DNA from: Psychromonas sp. L1A2
GTDB taxonomy: Bacteria; Pseudomonadota; Gammaproteobacteria; Enterobacterales; Psychromonadaceae
DNA length: 64,000 bases
Direction of reading: 5' to 3'
NCBI RefSeq assembly: GCF_009828855.1
Contig: NZ_WUAG01000002.1
Coordinates: forward strand, 1,488,001-1,552,000
Shown one piece after another: positions 1-11,100 of this stretch. Position 1 is the first letter of the stretch, and each line of letters starts with the position of its first letter. The notes under the pieces were generated by a model. That model did not search any database. It was not told where the DNA came from and saw only the letters and a program-made list of their open reading frames with translations. The position numbers were made by a program, and so were the translations under genes.

Positions 1-1
1 C

Positions 2-541
2 ATTACACATAGTGTATTTATTATTTGCTTGGTTATTTACGGAGTGTCGGCATTAGGTTTTTTCAATCCAATCAATTCCATTTTTTCATTTTTTGTAAAA
101 CAACCTTTTGATTACCTTCAAAGCTGGCGTTTTATCACACCTGCTTTTTTGCATTTCAGCCTATTACATATCGTTTTTAATTCATTATGGTGGTGGCAAC
201 TAGGGGGGATGGTTGAAAAAAAACAAGGTAAACAACGATTATTCATACTCTTTCTATTTTCAGCCATTGCTTCTAACTTGGCGCAGTTTTTTTTAGTCGG
301 CCCTTACTTTGGAGGCTTGAGTGGCGTGGTTTATGCCTTAGTCGGCTACTGTTGGTTATACGGTTTGATGAATAAAGGCAGCCAAGTACATTTACCAAAT
401 AGTATGTTTGCATTTCTATTAGGTTGGTTAGTATTAGGTTTTATAGATATATTGCCTGTTAACGTTGCAAACTACGCGCACTTAGTTGGTTTATTAGCAG
501 GTCTTCTCTTAGCAGCCGCTTGCAGCAAATTGAAACTATAA
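2..541 (+). CDS. glpG: Rhomboid intramembrane serine protease GlpG (5' end cut off by window)
   Basis: C-terminal part of a rhomboid protease, which cleaves membrane proteins inside the inner membrane. The frame is open to the left edge, so about the first third (the cytoplasmic N-terminal domain and first helix) lies outside; a TTG at 29 is not a credible start. Visible landmarks are the WR segment, the HFSLLHIVFN helix, the WWW cluster before LGG, the catalytic serine in GLSG inside GGLSGVVYAL, and the catalytic histidine in YAHLVGLLAG. The order and spacing match E. coli GlpG closely. The convergent FliL-like gene ends 20 bp downstream. Confidence is high for the family and good for GlpG itself. 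Confidence 0.9.
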   Translation: MTHSVFIICLVIYGVSALGFFNPINSIFSFFVKQPFDYLQSWRFITPAFLHFSLLHIVFNSLWWWQLGGMVEKKQGKQRLFILFLFSAIASNLAQFFLVGPYFGGLSGVVYALVGYCWLYGLMNKGSQVHLPNSMFAFLLGWLVLGFIDILPVNVANYAHLVGLLAGLLLAAACSKLKL

Positions 542-561
542 AAATAAACAAAGCGAATAAA

Positions 562-978
562 TTATTGATCTAAATACTTGGTAAATAATAGATCTTCAAT
601 AGGTCTGGTGCCAGTAATTTCAAAAATAGCATCATTCGCAGCATTTAAACAACGAGTTCTAATTGTTTGACGTTCAGTTATGGATTTTATTTGTTGTTCA
701 CTTTGCTCACCAAGGATCGTTATAATACGATCACGAATAATTGGCTCATGCGTTTCTACCGCTTGATAAGCAGCTGTCGATTTAACCATTAAATCAATGC
801 CTAATCGAATATAGCCAAGCTGCTTACCAGGTTTAATATAATTAGTAATAATATCTGGTTCTAATGCATAATATTGATAATCCGCCACTAGCTCTGTACT
901 TTCTTCTTCAGCAGATACAAGATTAAATGGTGAAAATAGCGTTAAATAAAATAGACAAAAGAGTATTTTTTTGAACAT
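562..978 (-). CDS. FliL-like exported or membrane-anchored protein
   Basis: A 138-residue protein with an N-terminal hydrophobic segment (about residues 2-20, signal peptide or anchor) and a FliL-type C-terminal domain. That domain shows the IRLGIDLMV strand, HEPIIRDRIITIL, and a final LLFTKYLDQ that resembles the FliL end. FliL proteins sit at the flagellar basal body and stabilise the stator, but there are no other flagellar genes here. The ATG at 978 is preferred over an upstream TTG at 993 because AAGGA lies 7 bp before it. The role of this stand-alone paralogue is unknown; a stomatin-like or stator-related role is only inferred from the family. Confidence 0.7.
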   Translation of the reverse strand: MFKKILFCLFYLTLFSPFNLVSAEEESTELVADYQYYALEPDIITNYIKPGKQLGYIRLGIDLMVKSTAAYQAVETHEPIIRDRIITILGEQSEQQIKSITERQTIRTRCLNAANDAIFEITGTRPIEDLLFTKYLDQ

Positions 979-1230
979 GATCGATTCCTTCAACTAAGGC
1001 GTTAATATTTTTTGGGTGATATGATATCAATCTATACCCAATATTGTGCATAAAAAAAGCATTTCTTAGTTAAATAATTTATAAAGATGTAAATTTCTAT
1101 CTAAACTTATCTTCAATTAAAATTTTTACTTAAGGTAAAGTAATTGATTTAATAGTATTTAAATGGAAACTTAATGAAATATCGATGACTTCACAGCAAT
1201 AAATAAAATGATTTAAAATAAAAGGTTTGT

Positions 1231-1788
1231 ATGTTTAATCCGTTACTTAATATTGTGTCATCTACGCATTGGCAAAAAAATAGTCACCCACAAAGTTGTT
1301 CTAAGCAAATACTATCTTGGTTATTGGATGAAACTTCTTTAACTAAAAAACTTGAACAACAATGTGAAAAATTTACTGTAGAGGTCAAACAACAATTAAA
1401 TACCAATGCTAATGAGTCAGTACTTTCTCAGTTATTTCCTCAATCGGAACAAATATTGGTGCGGGAAGTACTCTTACATTGTGATGGTGTTGCAAATATA
1501 TTTGCACAAACAGAAATCCCTTATCAAACACTGGCTGATAAACAAAAAAAACTAGCTAACATCGGTTCTGAGTCATTAGGTAAGTTTTTGTTTCAAGATA
1601 AAACATTACAACGCGGAAAAATTGAAATCGCAGAATTTCCTATTGGTTCATCGTTACATGAATTATGCGATGTATTACAACAACCTTGTGATCACTCTCT
1701 TTGGGCAAGACGTTCATTGTTTTACATCGAAAATAAGCCTTTATTAGTCAGTGAAGTATTTTTACCTGCATCTGGAATTTATAAATAA
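1231..1788 (+). CDS. ubiC: Chorismate lyase (chorismate--pyruvate lyase)
   Basis: Converts chorismate to 4-hydroxybenzoate and pyruvate, the first committed step of ubiquinone synthesis, in the cytoplasm. The 185-residue product has the family landmarks: SWLLDE and SLTKKLEQQ near residues 28-42, REVLLHCDG around 75, LGKFLF around 115, LWARRSLF around 155, and VSEVFLPAS near the end, which holds the catalytic glutamate. It is slightly longer than E. coli UbiC (165 aa). Its stop overlaps the ubiA start by one base (TAATG), so the two are almost certainly co-transcribed and translationally coupled. Confidence 0.95.
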   Translation: MFNPLLNIVSSTHWQKNSHPQSCSKQILSWLLDETSLTKKLEQQCEKFTVEVKQQLNTNANESVLSQLFPQSEQILVREVLLHCDGVANIFAQTEIPYQTLADKQKKLANIGSESLGKFLFQDKTLQRGKIEIAEFPIGSSLHELCDVLQQPCDHSLWARRSLFYIENKPLLVSEVFLPASGIYK

Positions 1789-2651
1789 TGGTCTATTTAA
1801 ATGCACCTAAACGCCAAGCCTTATTGGAATTAATGCGAGTCGATAAGCCTATTGGTACGTTATTATTACTATGGCCAACATTGTGGGCATTATGGATTGC
1901 TGCACAAGGTTTGCCTAAAATCAGTGTATTAATTGTTTTTTGTTTAGGTGTATTTTTAATGCGCAGTGCAGGTTGTGTAATCAATGACTTTGCCGATAGG
2001 AAAGTAGATGGTTTCGTTTCCCGCACTAAAAATAGGCCTTTACCATCAGGTAGAGCCACCAGCAAAGAAGCTGTTTATTTGTTTTTAGGCTTAGCAATAT
2101 CATCCTTTTTATTAGTATTGACACAAAATAATTTGACTATTCAGCTTTCAGTAATCGGCCTATTATTAGCCTTTGCATATCCGTTTATGAAGCGTTTTAC
2201 GCACTTGCCTCAATTTGTATTAGGCCTGGCTTTTTCTTGGTCTATTCCGATGGCTTATGCAGCAGAAGCGAACATGCTTTCTAATTCTATATGGCTGCTA
2301 TTTATTGCCAATATTACGTGGACTATTGCCTACGACACCATGTATGGCATGGTCGATAAGGAAGATGATCTAAAAATAGGCATTAAATCTACTGCTATTT
2401 TATTTGGAAAAAATGATAAACTAATTATCGGATTATTACAGCTAGCCACATTACTTCTATTAATGACTGTAGGCATCTTAGAGCAGTTAACTTGGTTTTA
2501 TTATGCAGGGTTAGTCATTGCGGGATTTTTATTTTCACAGCAACAACGACGTATTAAAGATCGTGATAAAAGTGCCTGCTTTAAAGCTTTTTTAGATAAT
2601 AATTATGTAGGGTTAATCGTTTTTGTTGGTTTGTTATTAACTTATCTGTAA
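1788..2651 (+). CDS. ubiA: 4-hydroxybenzoate polyprenyltransferase
   Basis: Attaches the polyprenyl tail to 4-hydroxybenzoate in the inner membrane, directly after the UbiC step. The 287-residue protein is highly hydrophobic with eight or nine helices. It carries both aspartate-rich Mg-diphosphate motifs: NDFADRKVD at residues 66-74 and [12 protein letters not shown] at 183-194. The start ATG shares its A with the ubiC stop codon. Length equals the usual family size, and all catalytic motifs are intact. Confidence 0.96.
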   Translation: MVYLNAPKRQALLELMRVDKPIGTLLLLWPTLWALWIAAQGLPKISVLIVFCLGVFLMRSAGCVINDFADRKVDGFVSRTKNRPLPSGRATSKEAVYLFLGLAISSFLLVLTQNNLTIQLSVIGLLLAFAYPFMKRFTHLPQFVLGLAFSWSIPMAYAAEANMLSNSIWLLFIANITWTIAYDTMYGMVDKEDDLKIGIKSTAILFGKNDKLIIGLLQLATLLLLMTVGILEQLTWFYYAGLVIAGFLFSQQQRRIKDRDKSACFKAFLDNNYVGLIVFVGLLLTYL

Positions 2652-2823
2652 ATAAACTAACTTTATTGATAACACAAAAAAACCATACAATAGCGCTGTT
2701 GAAGGTCTGAATAAAAATGATATGTACTCTATTGCTTATCATTTTTCTAGCATTAAAATAACTTAAAAATAAAAGCAGCGCTTAGATTTCCACCAGCATA
2801 TTCAATTATCAAAAAACAAAGTA

Positions 2824-3046
2824 ATACCGATTACATTAAATAAGTGATCTAAATTTTGCACCTGAAAAATGACTTAGTTTAAGGCGTAAATTGAGGCCTT
2901 TCGAAGATTAACTTCGTTAATTGTCTGTCGGTGAATTAACTAAAACATGTTAATTCATTAATGGCTGTTCCCTTTACGAAATTTACAACGAAGAAATAAG
3001 TTATTTTAACAAGTAAAATAGATCAGTTAATTAGTGTGATTGATAT
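2824..3046. repeat. MITE-like palindromic intergenic repeat, copy 1 (223 bp)
   Basis: Terminal inverted repeats of about 28 bp: the left end begins ATACCGATTACATTAAATAA and the right end, read on the other strand, begins ATATCAATCACACTAATTAA. Both arms converge on TGATCTA. The unit is flanked by the same 5 bp, AAGTA (2819-2823 and 3047-3051), which looks like a target-site duplication. It shares end and core blocks (AATGACTTAGTTTA, CCCTTTACGAAA, GAAATAAGTT) with the copy at 24729-24887. It carries about 60 extra central bases, including hairpins at 2902-2916 and 2933-2956. There is no coding capacity. The rest of 2652-3257 (2652-2823 and 3052-3200) shows no gene. Confidence 0.75.
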
Positions 3047-3200
3047 AAGTACTTACTAACAAAAAAGACATACCAGTATAAAAATCACTGAGCCTATGAC
3101 CTTTCTTTAGTGATAGTCCCCTCCTCTACTGCCAATAACCATAATGTATATAACCACTTACTTTATATTTATTATCTATTTTTAGAGTTTTTAAACAAAA

Positions 3201-3234
3201 AAAGCGTATGTTTCATTATAAAAACATACGCTTT
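3201..3234 (-). terminator. Rho-independent terminator of the peroxiredoxin-glutaredoxin gene
   Basis: Perfect 13-bp stem: AAAGCGTATGTTT (3201-3213) pairs with 3222-3234. Read on the minus strand it is followed by a T-rich run, 24 bp after the stop codon of the gene at 3258. Confidence 0.9.
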
Positions 3235-3257
3235 AAGTAATATTTAGTTAGCGATTA

Positions 3258-3989
3258 CTAACTATTTGCATAGGCAACAGCAGCATCACTATCACCAATA
3301 TGTTTACCATCTACAAAAAGTTGTGGCACAGTCGTTTGACCTGTCATTGCTTTCAAACTAATACTAGTTGCATCTTTACCCAATACAATCTCTTCAAAAC
3401 TAATATTGTTATCTTTTAATGCCGCTTTCGCTTTCTCACAAAAAGGACAACCAGGCTTAGTTAACAACGCAACTGCAGCAGGCGCTTTAGCATTTGGGTT
3501 CACATAATTTAGCATTGTATCTGCATCAGACACTTCAAACGGGTCACCAGGTTGATTTGGTTCGATGAACATTTTTTCAATCACGCCATCTTTAACCAGC
3601 ATACTGTAGCGCCAGCTACGCTTACCAAAACCAATGTCATTTTTATTAACTAGCATACCCATGCCTTCAGTAAATTCACCGCTACCATCAGGTACAACAG
3701 TGATATTTTCAGCTTCTTGATCTGCAAGCCATGCATTCATAACAAACGTATCATTAACACTTAAACAAATGATTTCATCAACACCATTTTCTTTTAATAC
3801 ACCTGCTAATTCATTATAACGAGGTAAATGTGTAGAAGAACAAGTTGGTGTAAAGGCACCTGGTAATGCAAATACAACCACTGTTTTACCTTTGAATAAT
3901 TCGTCGGTTGTAACATTAACCCATTCATCGCCTTGGCGAGTTGGAAAAGTTGCTGATGGTACGCTTTGACCTTCGATATTATCTAACAT
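3258..3989 (-). CDS. Peroxiredoxin-glutaredoxin fusion (hybrid Prx5/Grx)
   Basis: Reduces hydroperoxides using glutathione in the cytoplasm. Residues 1-165 form a Prx5-type peroxiredoxin with the peroxidatic cysteine at Cys50 in TPTC. Residues 170-243 form a glutaredoxin with the CPFC active site (Cys181, Cys184), TVPQ at 220-223 and the GDSD tail. The fusion lets the Grx domain recycle the Prx domain in cis, as known for the Haemophilus hybrid enzyme. AGGAG lies 7 bp before the ATG. A possible OxyR half-site lies about 130 bp upstream. Both active sites look intact. Confidence 0.95.
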   Translation of the reverse strand: MLDNIEGQSVPSATFPTRQGDEWVNVTTDELFKGKTVVVFALPGAFTPTCSSTHLPRYNELAGVLKENGVDEIICLSVNDTFVMNAWLADQEAENITVVPDGSGEFTEGMGMLVNKNDIGFGKRSWRYSMLVKDGVIEKMFIEPNQPGDPFEVSDADTMLNYVNPNAKAPAAVALLTKPGCPFCEKAKAALKDNNISFEEIVLGKDATSISLKAMTGQTTVPQLFVDGKHIGDSDAAVAYANS

Positions 3990-4119
3990 GTATTGCTCCT
4001 GAAATTTTCAATTATTTATGTTAAGTTTGCTAACAAACACGCGTTTGTTGCGGTGGCGTTATTATGCGAAATCGCAAATGCTAATTATTTAAAATTAACA
4101 TCAACTATCACTTCTAGAA

Positions 4120-4134
4120 ATAGTCTTTAGCTAT
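4120..4134 (-). promoter_or_regulatory. Possible OxyR half-site upstream of the peroxiredoxin-glutaredoxin gene
   Basis: ATAG-N7-CTAT is a perfect dyad of one OxyR half-operator. It lies about 16 bp upstream of a TTGATG that could be the -35 of the gene starting at 3989. The second half expected 22 bp away is not recognisable, so this is weak evidence. The link is suggested by function and by oxyR at 45738. Confidence 0.3.
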
Positions 4135-4155
4135 TGATTCACATTATTTTTATTG

Positions 4156-6165
4156 TTAATCAAATAAGGCTTTCAAGTTTGCAATGCCTTTATCGGCTAA
4201 TTGCTTCTTTTGATCTTCCGTGCGTTTTTTTGGGCCACTTTCCCACTCCACATCTTCCTGTGGTAACTCATTTAAAAAACGACTTGGAGTCGGTTTAATT
4301 GTTTCTCCATACTGGCTACGTTCTTTAGCTAAAGTAAATGTTAATTCTTTTTGTGCACGTGTAATACCAACATAAGCTAAACGTCGTTCTTCTTCGACAT
4401 TATCTTCGTCAATACTAACTTGATGTGGCAATAAACCTTCTTCCATACCAATCATATAAACGTAAGGGAACTCTAATCCCTTCGATGCATGCAATGTCAT
4501 TAATTGTACTTGATCTAACTCTTCTTCACTTTCATTACGAGATAACATATCACGTAATGTTAATCGTGCAACTACCTGCTCTAATGTCATTTCCTCATCT
4601 AAGTCATCACCTTTCAGCATTTCAGTCACCCACTTAAAGAGTGTGGAAACGTTCTTCATTTGCATCTCTGCAGCTTTAGGGCTTGGACTATTTTCGTATA
4701 ACCAATCTTCATAACCAATATCACGAATTAAGTCTCTTACTACATCGATATCATCTTCTTTTTTTAAACGATCATTTAATTCGACTAACCAACAAGTAAA
4801 GGCTTGTAATGTATGTAACGATTTACCATTTAAGGTTTGCTCTAAGCCAAGCTCAAAGCTAGCCGAAAACATACTGATATGACGTAAATTAGCATAATTA
4901 CCTAGCTTTTCACGACTCACGGCACCAATCCCTCTAGGGGGTTTATTAACCACGCGAATAAATGCATTTTCATCATCGTGATTCACTAATAATTTCAAAT
5001 AAGCCATGATGTCTTTTACTTCACTACGAGCAAAAAATGACGTTCCGCCACTTATTTTGTAAGGGATACGATTTTCCATCATCACTTTTTCTAATAAACG
5101 ACTTTGATGATTGCCTCGGTATAAAACAGCGTAATCTTTAAAATTAGCACCATTCATAAACTTATGTCCAGAAATCTCCATAACAACTCTTTCTGCTTCA
5201 TTTTGCTCATTTTTGGCCAACAATACTTTAAGTGATTCACCATAAGCTAATTCACTAAATAAACGTTTATCGAACTCATGAGGATTATTCGCAATGAGTA
5301 CATTCGCAGCTTTTAATACACGTTGGCTAGAACGGTAATTTTGCTCTAATTTAATGACTTTGAGTTGTGGAAAATCTCTTTGTAACAAGACTAAGTTTTC
5401 AGGTCGGGCACCGCGCCAAGAATAGATAGATTGGTCATCATCACCTACTACGGTGAAGCGAGCCCTTTCTCCCACTAAGGATTTAATCAACTCATATTGA
5501 CTTGTATTAGTATCTTGGTATTCATCTACTAATAAATAACGAATTTTCTTCTGCCAACGTAAACGAACTTCCTCTTTAAATTTTAGTAATAAAGTGGGTA
5601 AAACGATTAAATCATCAAAATCTAAGGCGTTATAAGCTTTTAGTTGACGTTGGTATAAGTCATAGCAATGAGCAAAAATGACATCTCGTTCGCCCTTAGC
5701 TTGTTTTTTTGCCTGAGGAGGAAGAATAAGCGCATTTTTCCAATTAGAAATTTGCGTCACTAACGCTTTTAATAAATCAGTATCTTCTTTTAATTGTTTC
5801 TCGGTTAATTCTTTTAATAATGCCAAGGTATCTTGATCATCAAATAACGTAAAACCGGCTTTCATGCCTAAGGTTTTTATTTCTCGCTTAATGATTTCTA
5901 AACCCAAGGAGTGAAAAGTAGAGACCATTAAACCACGAGACTCTTTTCTACCTAAGGTTTCACTGACACGCTCTTTCATTTCACGTGCAGCTTTGTTGGT
6001 AAATGTTACCGCAACGATATTCTTCGCTAGGTAATCACAATGTTGTATTAAATAAGCGATTTTATTAGTAATGACGCGCGTTTTACCACTGCCAGCACCT
6101 GCTAGCACTAAACAAGGGCCAGAAATCGTTTTAACCGCGGCATCTTGTCCAGGATTTAGTTTCAT
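4156..6165 (-). CDS. rep: ATP-dependent DNA helicase Rep
   Basis: Superfamily 1A 3'-to-5' helicase that travels with the replisome and clears protein roadblocks. At 669 residues it matches E. coli Rep almost end to end. Motifs seen: Walker A GAGSGKT at residues 23-29, TFTNKAA at 54-60, DEYQD at 214-218, [13 protein letters not shown] at 241-253, LEQNYRSS shortly after, [12 protein letters not shown] in the last third and YVGITRA near residue 600. The short tail after the helicase core is as expected for Rep. It is monocistronic, and transcription may run on toward the peroxiredoxin gene since no terminator is evident in the 166-bp gap. Confidence 0.96.
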   Translation of the reverse strand: MKLNPGQDAAVKTISGPCLVLAGAGSGKTRVITNKIAYLIQHCDYLAKNIVAVTFTNKAAREMKERVSETLGRKESRGLMVSTFHSLGLEIIKREIKTLGMKAGFTLFDDQDTLALLKELTEKQLKEDTDLLKALVTQISNWKNALILPPQAKKQAKGERDVIFAHCYDLYQRQLKAYNALDFDDLIVLPTLLLKFKEEVRLRWQKKIRYLLVDEYQDTNTSQYELIKSLVGERARFTVVGDDDQSIYSWRGARPENLVLLQRDFPQLKVIKLEQNYRSSQRVLKAANVLIANNPHEFDKRLFSELAYGESLKVLLAKNEQNEAERVVMEISGHKFMNGANFKDYAVLYRGNHQSRLLEKVMMENRIPYKISGGTSFFARSEVKDIMAYLKLLVNHDDENAFIRVVNKPPRGIGAVSREKLGNYANLRHISMFSASFELGLEQTLNGKSLHTLQAFTCWLVELNDRLKKEDDIDVVRDLIRDIGYEDWLYENSPSPKAAEMQMKNVSTLFKWVTEMLKGDDLDEEMTLEQVVARLTLRDMLSRNESEEELDQVQLMTLHASKGLEFPYVYMIGMEEGLLPHQVSIDEDNVEEERRLAYVGITRAQKELTFTLAKERSQYGETIKPTPSRFLNELPQEDVEWESGPKKRTEDQKKQLADKGIANLKALFD

Positions 6166-6380
6166 ATTGAGTCCAAAAATTTAAAAAGAAAAAGCCATTC
6201 GATTTTACTGATCTTTTAATTGAAAGCTAGCGTAGAAAGGTAGATAGGGTTGATTAAGGAATTAACTCATTAACTTAAAGATGTTTTTATTTTTAATATC
6301 AAAAAAGCCTATATTGTAGATCACAATAATATTTATATAAATTATCGCTTTAAGATTGCAATCACCTCACATTAAACGAT

Positions 6381-6394
6381 AATGAACGTTCATT
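6381..6394. promoter_or_regulatory. Palindromic operator of the TetR-RND efflux operon
   Basis: AATGAACGTTCATT is a perfect 14-bp palindrome 17 bp before the ATG of the TetR gene at 6412. This sequence type is a common TetR/AcrR-family operator, so autoregulation of the efflux operon is likely (inference). Confidence 0.75.
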
Positions 6395-6411
6395 CATTTT
6401 AAAGTGGCCTT

Positions 6412-7002
6412 ATGGATAAGCGGACTCAAATTTTAATTGCTGCAGAATGCGTTTTAGCAGAACGAGGTTTTTACGCTTTTTCTATGCAAAATCTAGCTGA
6501 TACTGCTGGCGTTGCAGCAGGTACGCTTTATCGTTACTTTGATAGCAAAGAGGCATTAATGAATGAACTACAAAAATTTATTCGGGAGCAATCGGCTAAT
6601 ATCATATTAGCTGGCTTTAATGAATGTTCAACGACAAAAAATAAATACGATTTAGTATGGCAGAATATATTTGATTACGTCATAGCCAATCCTAGGCGCT
6701 TAACGCTAATCGAAGTACTTCATTGCATACCTAATGTAGACCAAGCCGATATCACCTTATTCGAGAATGAAGCTTTTAAACCGCTTATCTTCTTTTACCA
6801 ACAGGGCATCAATACAAAACAATTCTTAAATTGGCAATTATTTGCATTAATAGCGGTTAGTATCGACACTGCCATTTCATTAGCAAAACAAGTAATACGA
6901 GAGCGAGTGACACCTGATCAAAAACAGTTAGATCAAGTTAGAGACGCTTCATGGAACATCATTCAAAACCCACACTTTAAACCAACAGGAATAATTCAAT
7001 GA
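6412..7002 (+). CDS. TetR/AcrR family transcriptional repressor of the adjacent efflux pump
   Basis: A 196-residue one-component regulator. The N-terminal helix-turn-helix spans about residues 20-50 (FSMQNLADTAGVAAGTLYRY, then FDSKEAL), the canonical TetR pattern; the rest is the variable ligand-binding domain. It lies immediately downstream of the palindrome at 6381-6394, and its stop overlaps the start of the membrane-fusion gene (ATGA), so it heads the pump operon. The expected job is repression of its own operon until a pump substrate binds. The ligand cannot be predicted. Confidence 0.88.
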   Translation: MDKRTQILIAAECVLAERGFYAFSMQNLADTAGVAAGTLYRYFDSKEALMNELQKFIREQSANIILAGFNECSTTKNKYDLVWQNIFDYVIANPRRLTLIEVLHCIPNVDQADITLFENEAFKPLIFFYQQGINTKQFLNWQLFALIAVSIDTAISLAKQVIRERVTPDQKQLDQVRDASWNIIQNPHFKPTGIIQ

Positions 7003-8120
7003 AAAAATGGATAGCTTCGGCAATCATCTTAGCAATACTTGTATTTGGTACTGTGATTGGCTTTAATATGTTTAAAGCTAAAAAAATAAACGAATACCTT
7101 TCATCGCGTCCTATTCCTGAATTCCCAGTTACAGCGACGACTGTAAAATTGGAAGATTGGACTCCTCATTTACGTGCTATTGGTTTTATTGAGCCAATGC
7201 AAGGCGTTACTATTACTAACGAAGTCGCCGGTAAAGTCTCTAAAATTAATTTTGTATCGGGTCAAAAATTACAAAAAGGTGATCCCATTGTTTACCAAGA
7301 CAGCGAAGTAGAACAAGCCAACTTAAAAGCAGCTAAAGCGCGTTTACCTTCCGTAGAGCGTAACTATAAACGTTTAAACTCATTACTTAAAAAAGGATCT
7401 GTTTCTCAGGGTAATGTTGATGATGCACAAGCAGAATACCTAGCACTTCAAGGTGAGATTGAAGGTTACGCAGCAACCATTAGCTTACGTACTATTCGTG
7501 CACCATTCTCAGGAGTAACAGGTTTACGAAATGTGTTTTTGGGGCAATATCTAGCGAATGGTACTGAAATAGTTCGTTTAGAAGATATTAGCCGCATGCA
7601 AATGCGCTTTACTATTGCTCAAAACGATATTAATAAAGTACATATAAATCAAGCAATGGATGTGTTTATTGATGCCCAGCCTGATTCGTCATTTACTGGT
7701 GTGATTACTGCTATTGAGCCCGCTGTGAACTCTGAAAGTGGACTTATCCTCATTCAAGCGTCTATTCCAAATGAACAACAAAAGCTACGTTCAGGTATGT
7801 TTGCTAAAGCAAATATCATTTTGCCGACCGTAAAAAAACAAATCATCGTTCCTGTTACCGCCGTTAACTACACGCTTTACGGTGAAACAGTTTATGTTTT
7901 AACAGAACAACAAACTGATGATGGTAAAACATTTTTAGAAGCGAAACAAAGAATCGTCACATTAGGTAAAGCAAAGGACGATAGTGTTCATGTGTTATCT
8001 GGCTTAGATGAAAATGATGTGATTGCCACTAGCGGACAAGTTAGATTAAGCAATGGTTCACACGTTAAAATCGTTGAATCAAACGCGCTTGATACTCCTT
8101 CTGTTCTTCCAGCACTGTAG
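6999..8120 (+). CDS. RND efflux membrane-fusion (periplasmic adaptor) protein
   Basis: A 373-residue HlyD/AcrA-family adaptor bridging an inner-membrane RND pump and an outer-membrane channel. There is one N-terminal membrane segment (about residues 5-24) and no lipobox cysteine, so it is anchored by a helix rather than lipid. The lipoyl-like half motif VAGKVSKINFVSGQKLQKGD lies near residues 78-97, followed by a short alpha-hairpin (about 105-160), the second lipoyl half around IRAPFSG, and a beta-barrel domain. The start overlaps the tetR stop by 4 bp, and the pump gene follows after 8 bp. Confidence 0.92.
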   Translation: MKKWIASAIILAILVFGTVIGFNMFKAKKINEYLSSRPIPEFPVTATTVKLEDWTPHLRAIGFIEPMQGVTITNEVAGKVSKINFVSGQKLQKGDPIVYQDSEVEQANLKAAKARLPSVERNYKRLNSLLKKGSVSQGNVDDAQAEYLALQGEIEGYAATISLRTIRAPFSGVTGLRNVFLGQYLANGTEIVRLEDISRMQMRFTIAQNDINKVHINQAMDVFIDAQPDSSFTGVITAIEPAVNSESGLILIQASIPNEQQKLRSGMFAKANIILPTVKKQIIVPVTAVNYTLYGETVYVLTEQQTDDGKTFLEAKQRIVTLGKAKDDSVHVLSGLDENDVIATSGQVRLSNGSHVKIVESNALDTPSVLPAL

Positions 8121-8128
8121 GCGACGTT

Positions 8129-11100
8129 ATGAAATTTACAGATATCTTTATAAAGCGCCCCATTTTAGCAATCTCGTTGAGTTTGCTGATTGTATTGTTA
8201 GGGATACAAGCGCTTACAAAAATGCAGGTACGAGAGTACCCGACCATGACCAATACCGTAGTGACGGTAACCACCAGCTATTACGGAGCAAGTGCTGATT
8301 TAATTCAAGGGTTTATTACTCAACCAATTGAACAAGCGATTGCACAAGCCGATAATATTGACTTTATCAGCTCACAAAGTTTTATGGGTAGTTCAACCAT
8401 TACTGTGAATATGAAGCTAAACACTGATCCAAGTGGTGCTGTGGCGGATATTCTTGCTAAAGTAAACAGTGTTAGCTCTCAGTTACCAAGTGATGCAGAA
8501 GATCCTACGATTGATGTCAGTACTGGCTCAACGACTTCTGTTATCTACATTGCCTTTTCAAGTGAGCAATTAAACTCTAGTCAAATTACCGACTATTTAG
8601 AACGTGTTATTAAACCGCAGTTGTTTAGTATTAATGGTGTTGCAAAAGTTAACCTTTATGGGGGTACTAAATTTGCAATGCGTATTTGGTTAGATCCAGA
8701 ACGTATGGCTGCTTTCGGGCTTAATACCGCTGATGTTATTACTATTTTACAAGCTAATAATATTCAGTCAGCTTCAGGCCAAGCAATGGGTTATTTCACT
8801 CTGTTTAATGGCAGTGCACAGACCCAGGTTAAGAATGCAAGCGAGCTAGAAAACCTGATCATTGCGACACGCGATAACGGTAGAACAATCCACCTACAGG
8901 ATATTGCACGCGTTTCTCTTGAAAAAAGTCATGACATCTACCGAGCAATGGCTAATGGTAATGATGCAGTTGTTGTTGCGATTGATGCAACTGCAAGTGC
9001 AAATCCATTGGATATAACGTCAGATGTAAGGAAAATGCTACCTGATTTAGAAAAAAACAATCCTAGCTCAATCAAAATGAAAGTCCTTTATGATTCGACC
9101 ATTGCGATTGAAGAGTCTATTTATGAAGTCATTAAAACTATTGCAGAAGCCGGATTAATTGTACTCATTGTAATGATTCTATTTTTAGGATCATGGCGTG
9201 CAGTGCTCATTCCAATCATTACTATTCCGCTATCACTGATTGGTGTAGCCGTTGTGATGCAAATGTTTGGTTTTACTATCAACCTAATGACACTATTAGC
9301 CATGGTATTAGCGATTGGTTTGGTAGTAGATGATGCGATTGTTGTAGTAGAAAATATCGACCGCCATATTAAAGCAGGTGAAGAACCTTTCCGCGCAGCG
9401 ATTATTGGTACGCGTGAAATTGCAGTACCGGTTATTTCCATGACCATCACCTTAGCAGCTGTATACGCACCTATTGCATTAATGGGCGGTATTACAGGGT
9501 CACTCTTTACCGAGTTTGCTTTAACGTTAGCAGGCGCAGTATTTGTATCAGGTATTGTTGCACTTACACTATCTCCGATGATGTGTAGTAAAATGTTGAC
9601 CATCAATCATCAGCCAAATAGATTTGAACGTGCTGTTGATAGAACGCTAACCGGCTTAACGAATAAATATAGCAATGCGCTCAATATTATTATGTTGCGA
9701 CGTCCTGCCATTATTATCTTTGCATTATTAGTGTTTATTTCACTACCGTTCCTATTTAAATTTATCCCATCAGAGTTAGCACCAAAAGAAGATAAAGGTG
9801 TTCTCATGATGTTGTCTAAAGCCCCTGCTAATGCCAACTTGGATTTTGTTGAAAATAGTATGCGTTTAGTCACTAGCGAAATAGCGAAACAACCAGAAGT
9901 AGAAAGTAGCTTAGCGATGTCTGGTATTCCGAATGCTAACCAAGCCTTTGGTATCGCCATCATGAAACCATGGAGCCAACGAGAAAAAAGCCCAGATGAG
10001 CTATCTAAAACATTAACACCAGCATTTAGTATGATCCCTTCTGTGGCGACAGTTACTTTCCAAAGACCTGAGTTACCGGGTTCATCGGGTGGTCTACCAG
10101 TACAATTTGTTATTACTACCTCTAATCCATTCCAAAGTTTAGTGAGTATCGCTGCCGATGTATTAGCAGAAACACAAGCTAACCCAAGCTTTGTTTATTC
10201 AGAGTTAGATTTAGCCTTTGATTCTGCGACCATGAATATCAGCATTGATCGTGACAAAGCCGGTGCTTATGGTGTAACCATGCAAGATATTGGTATTACC
10301 TTAGGCACGTTGTTAAGTGATGGATACTTAAACCGTATTAACTTAAATGGCCGTAGTTATGAAGTGATTGCACAAGTAGAACGTAAATATCGTTTATCAC
10401 CTGAACAATTAGGTGATTTTTATGTGCGTGCTAAAAATAATGACATGGTGCCATTAAGCGAACTGATTACTGTCAATGTTGTCGCGGAACCTCGTTCATT
10501 ACCGCACTTTAACCAACTTAACAGTGCAACAATAGGCGCAGTACTTTCGCCGGGTGTCACGATGGGGACGGCAATCACCTTCTTTGAAGGGCTATCAACA
10601 ACTAAATTGCCACAAGGTTATAGCCATGACTATTTAGGCGAAGCACGTCAATTTGTAACGGAAGGCGGCGCGTTATACGTGACCTTTATTCTTGCGTTAT
10701 TTATTATATTTTTAGTGCTAGCAAGTCAGTTTGAAAGTATTCGAGATCCATTGGTTATTATCATGACCGTACCATTAGCGATTAGTGGCGCTTTACTCGC
10801 ACTTGCTTGGGGTTTTGCAACCATGAATATCTACACTCAGGTTGGTTTGATAACCTTGGTGGGATTGATTACTAAACATGGTATTTTGATTGCTGAAGTA
10901 GCAAAAGAAGAGCAATTGCATCATGGTCTAGATAAAATTGCCGCAGTTAAAAAAGCAGCAACCGTGCGTTTACGTCCAATATTGATGACAACAGCAGCAA
11001 TGGTAGCGGGTCTTATCCCACTATTATTTGCAACCGGAGCAGGCGCAGTGAGTCGTTTTGGTATTGGTATTGTTATTGTAGCTGGGTTATCAATCGGTAC

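Noticed and set aside
9121-9606. 161-residue open frame on the minus strand inside the RND pump gene
   Set aside because: It is antisense to a clearly conserved region of the pump, with low-complexity Ile/Thr/Ser/Ala composition and no ribosome site. It is a shadow of the pump codons.
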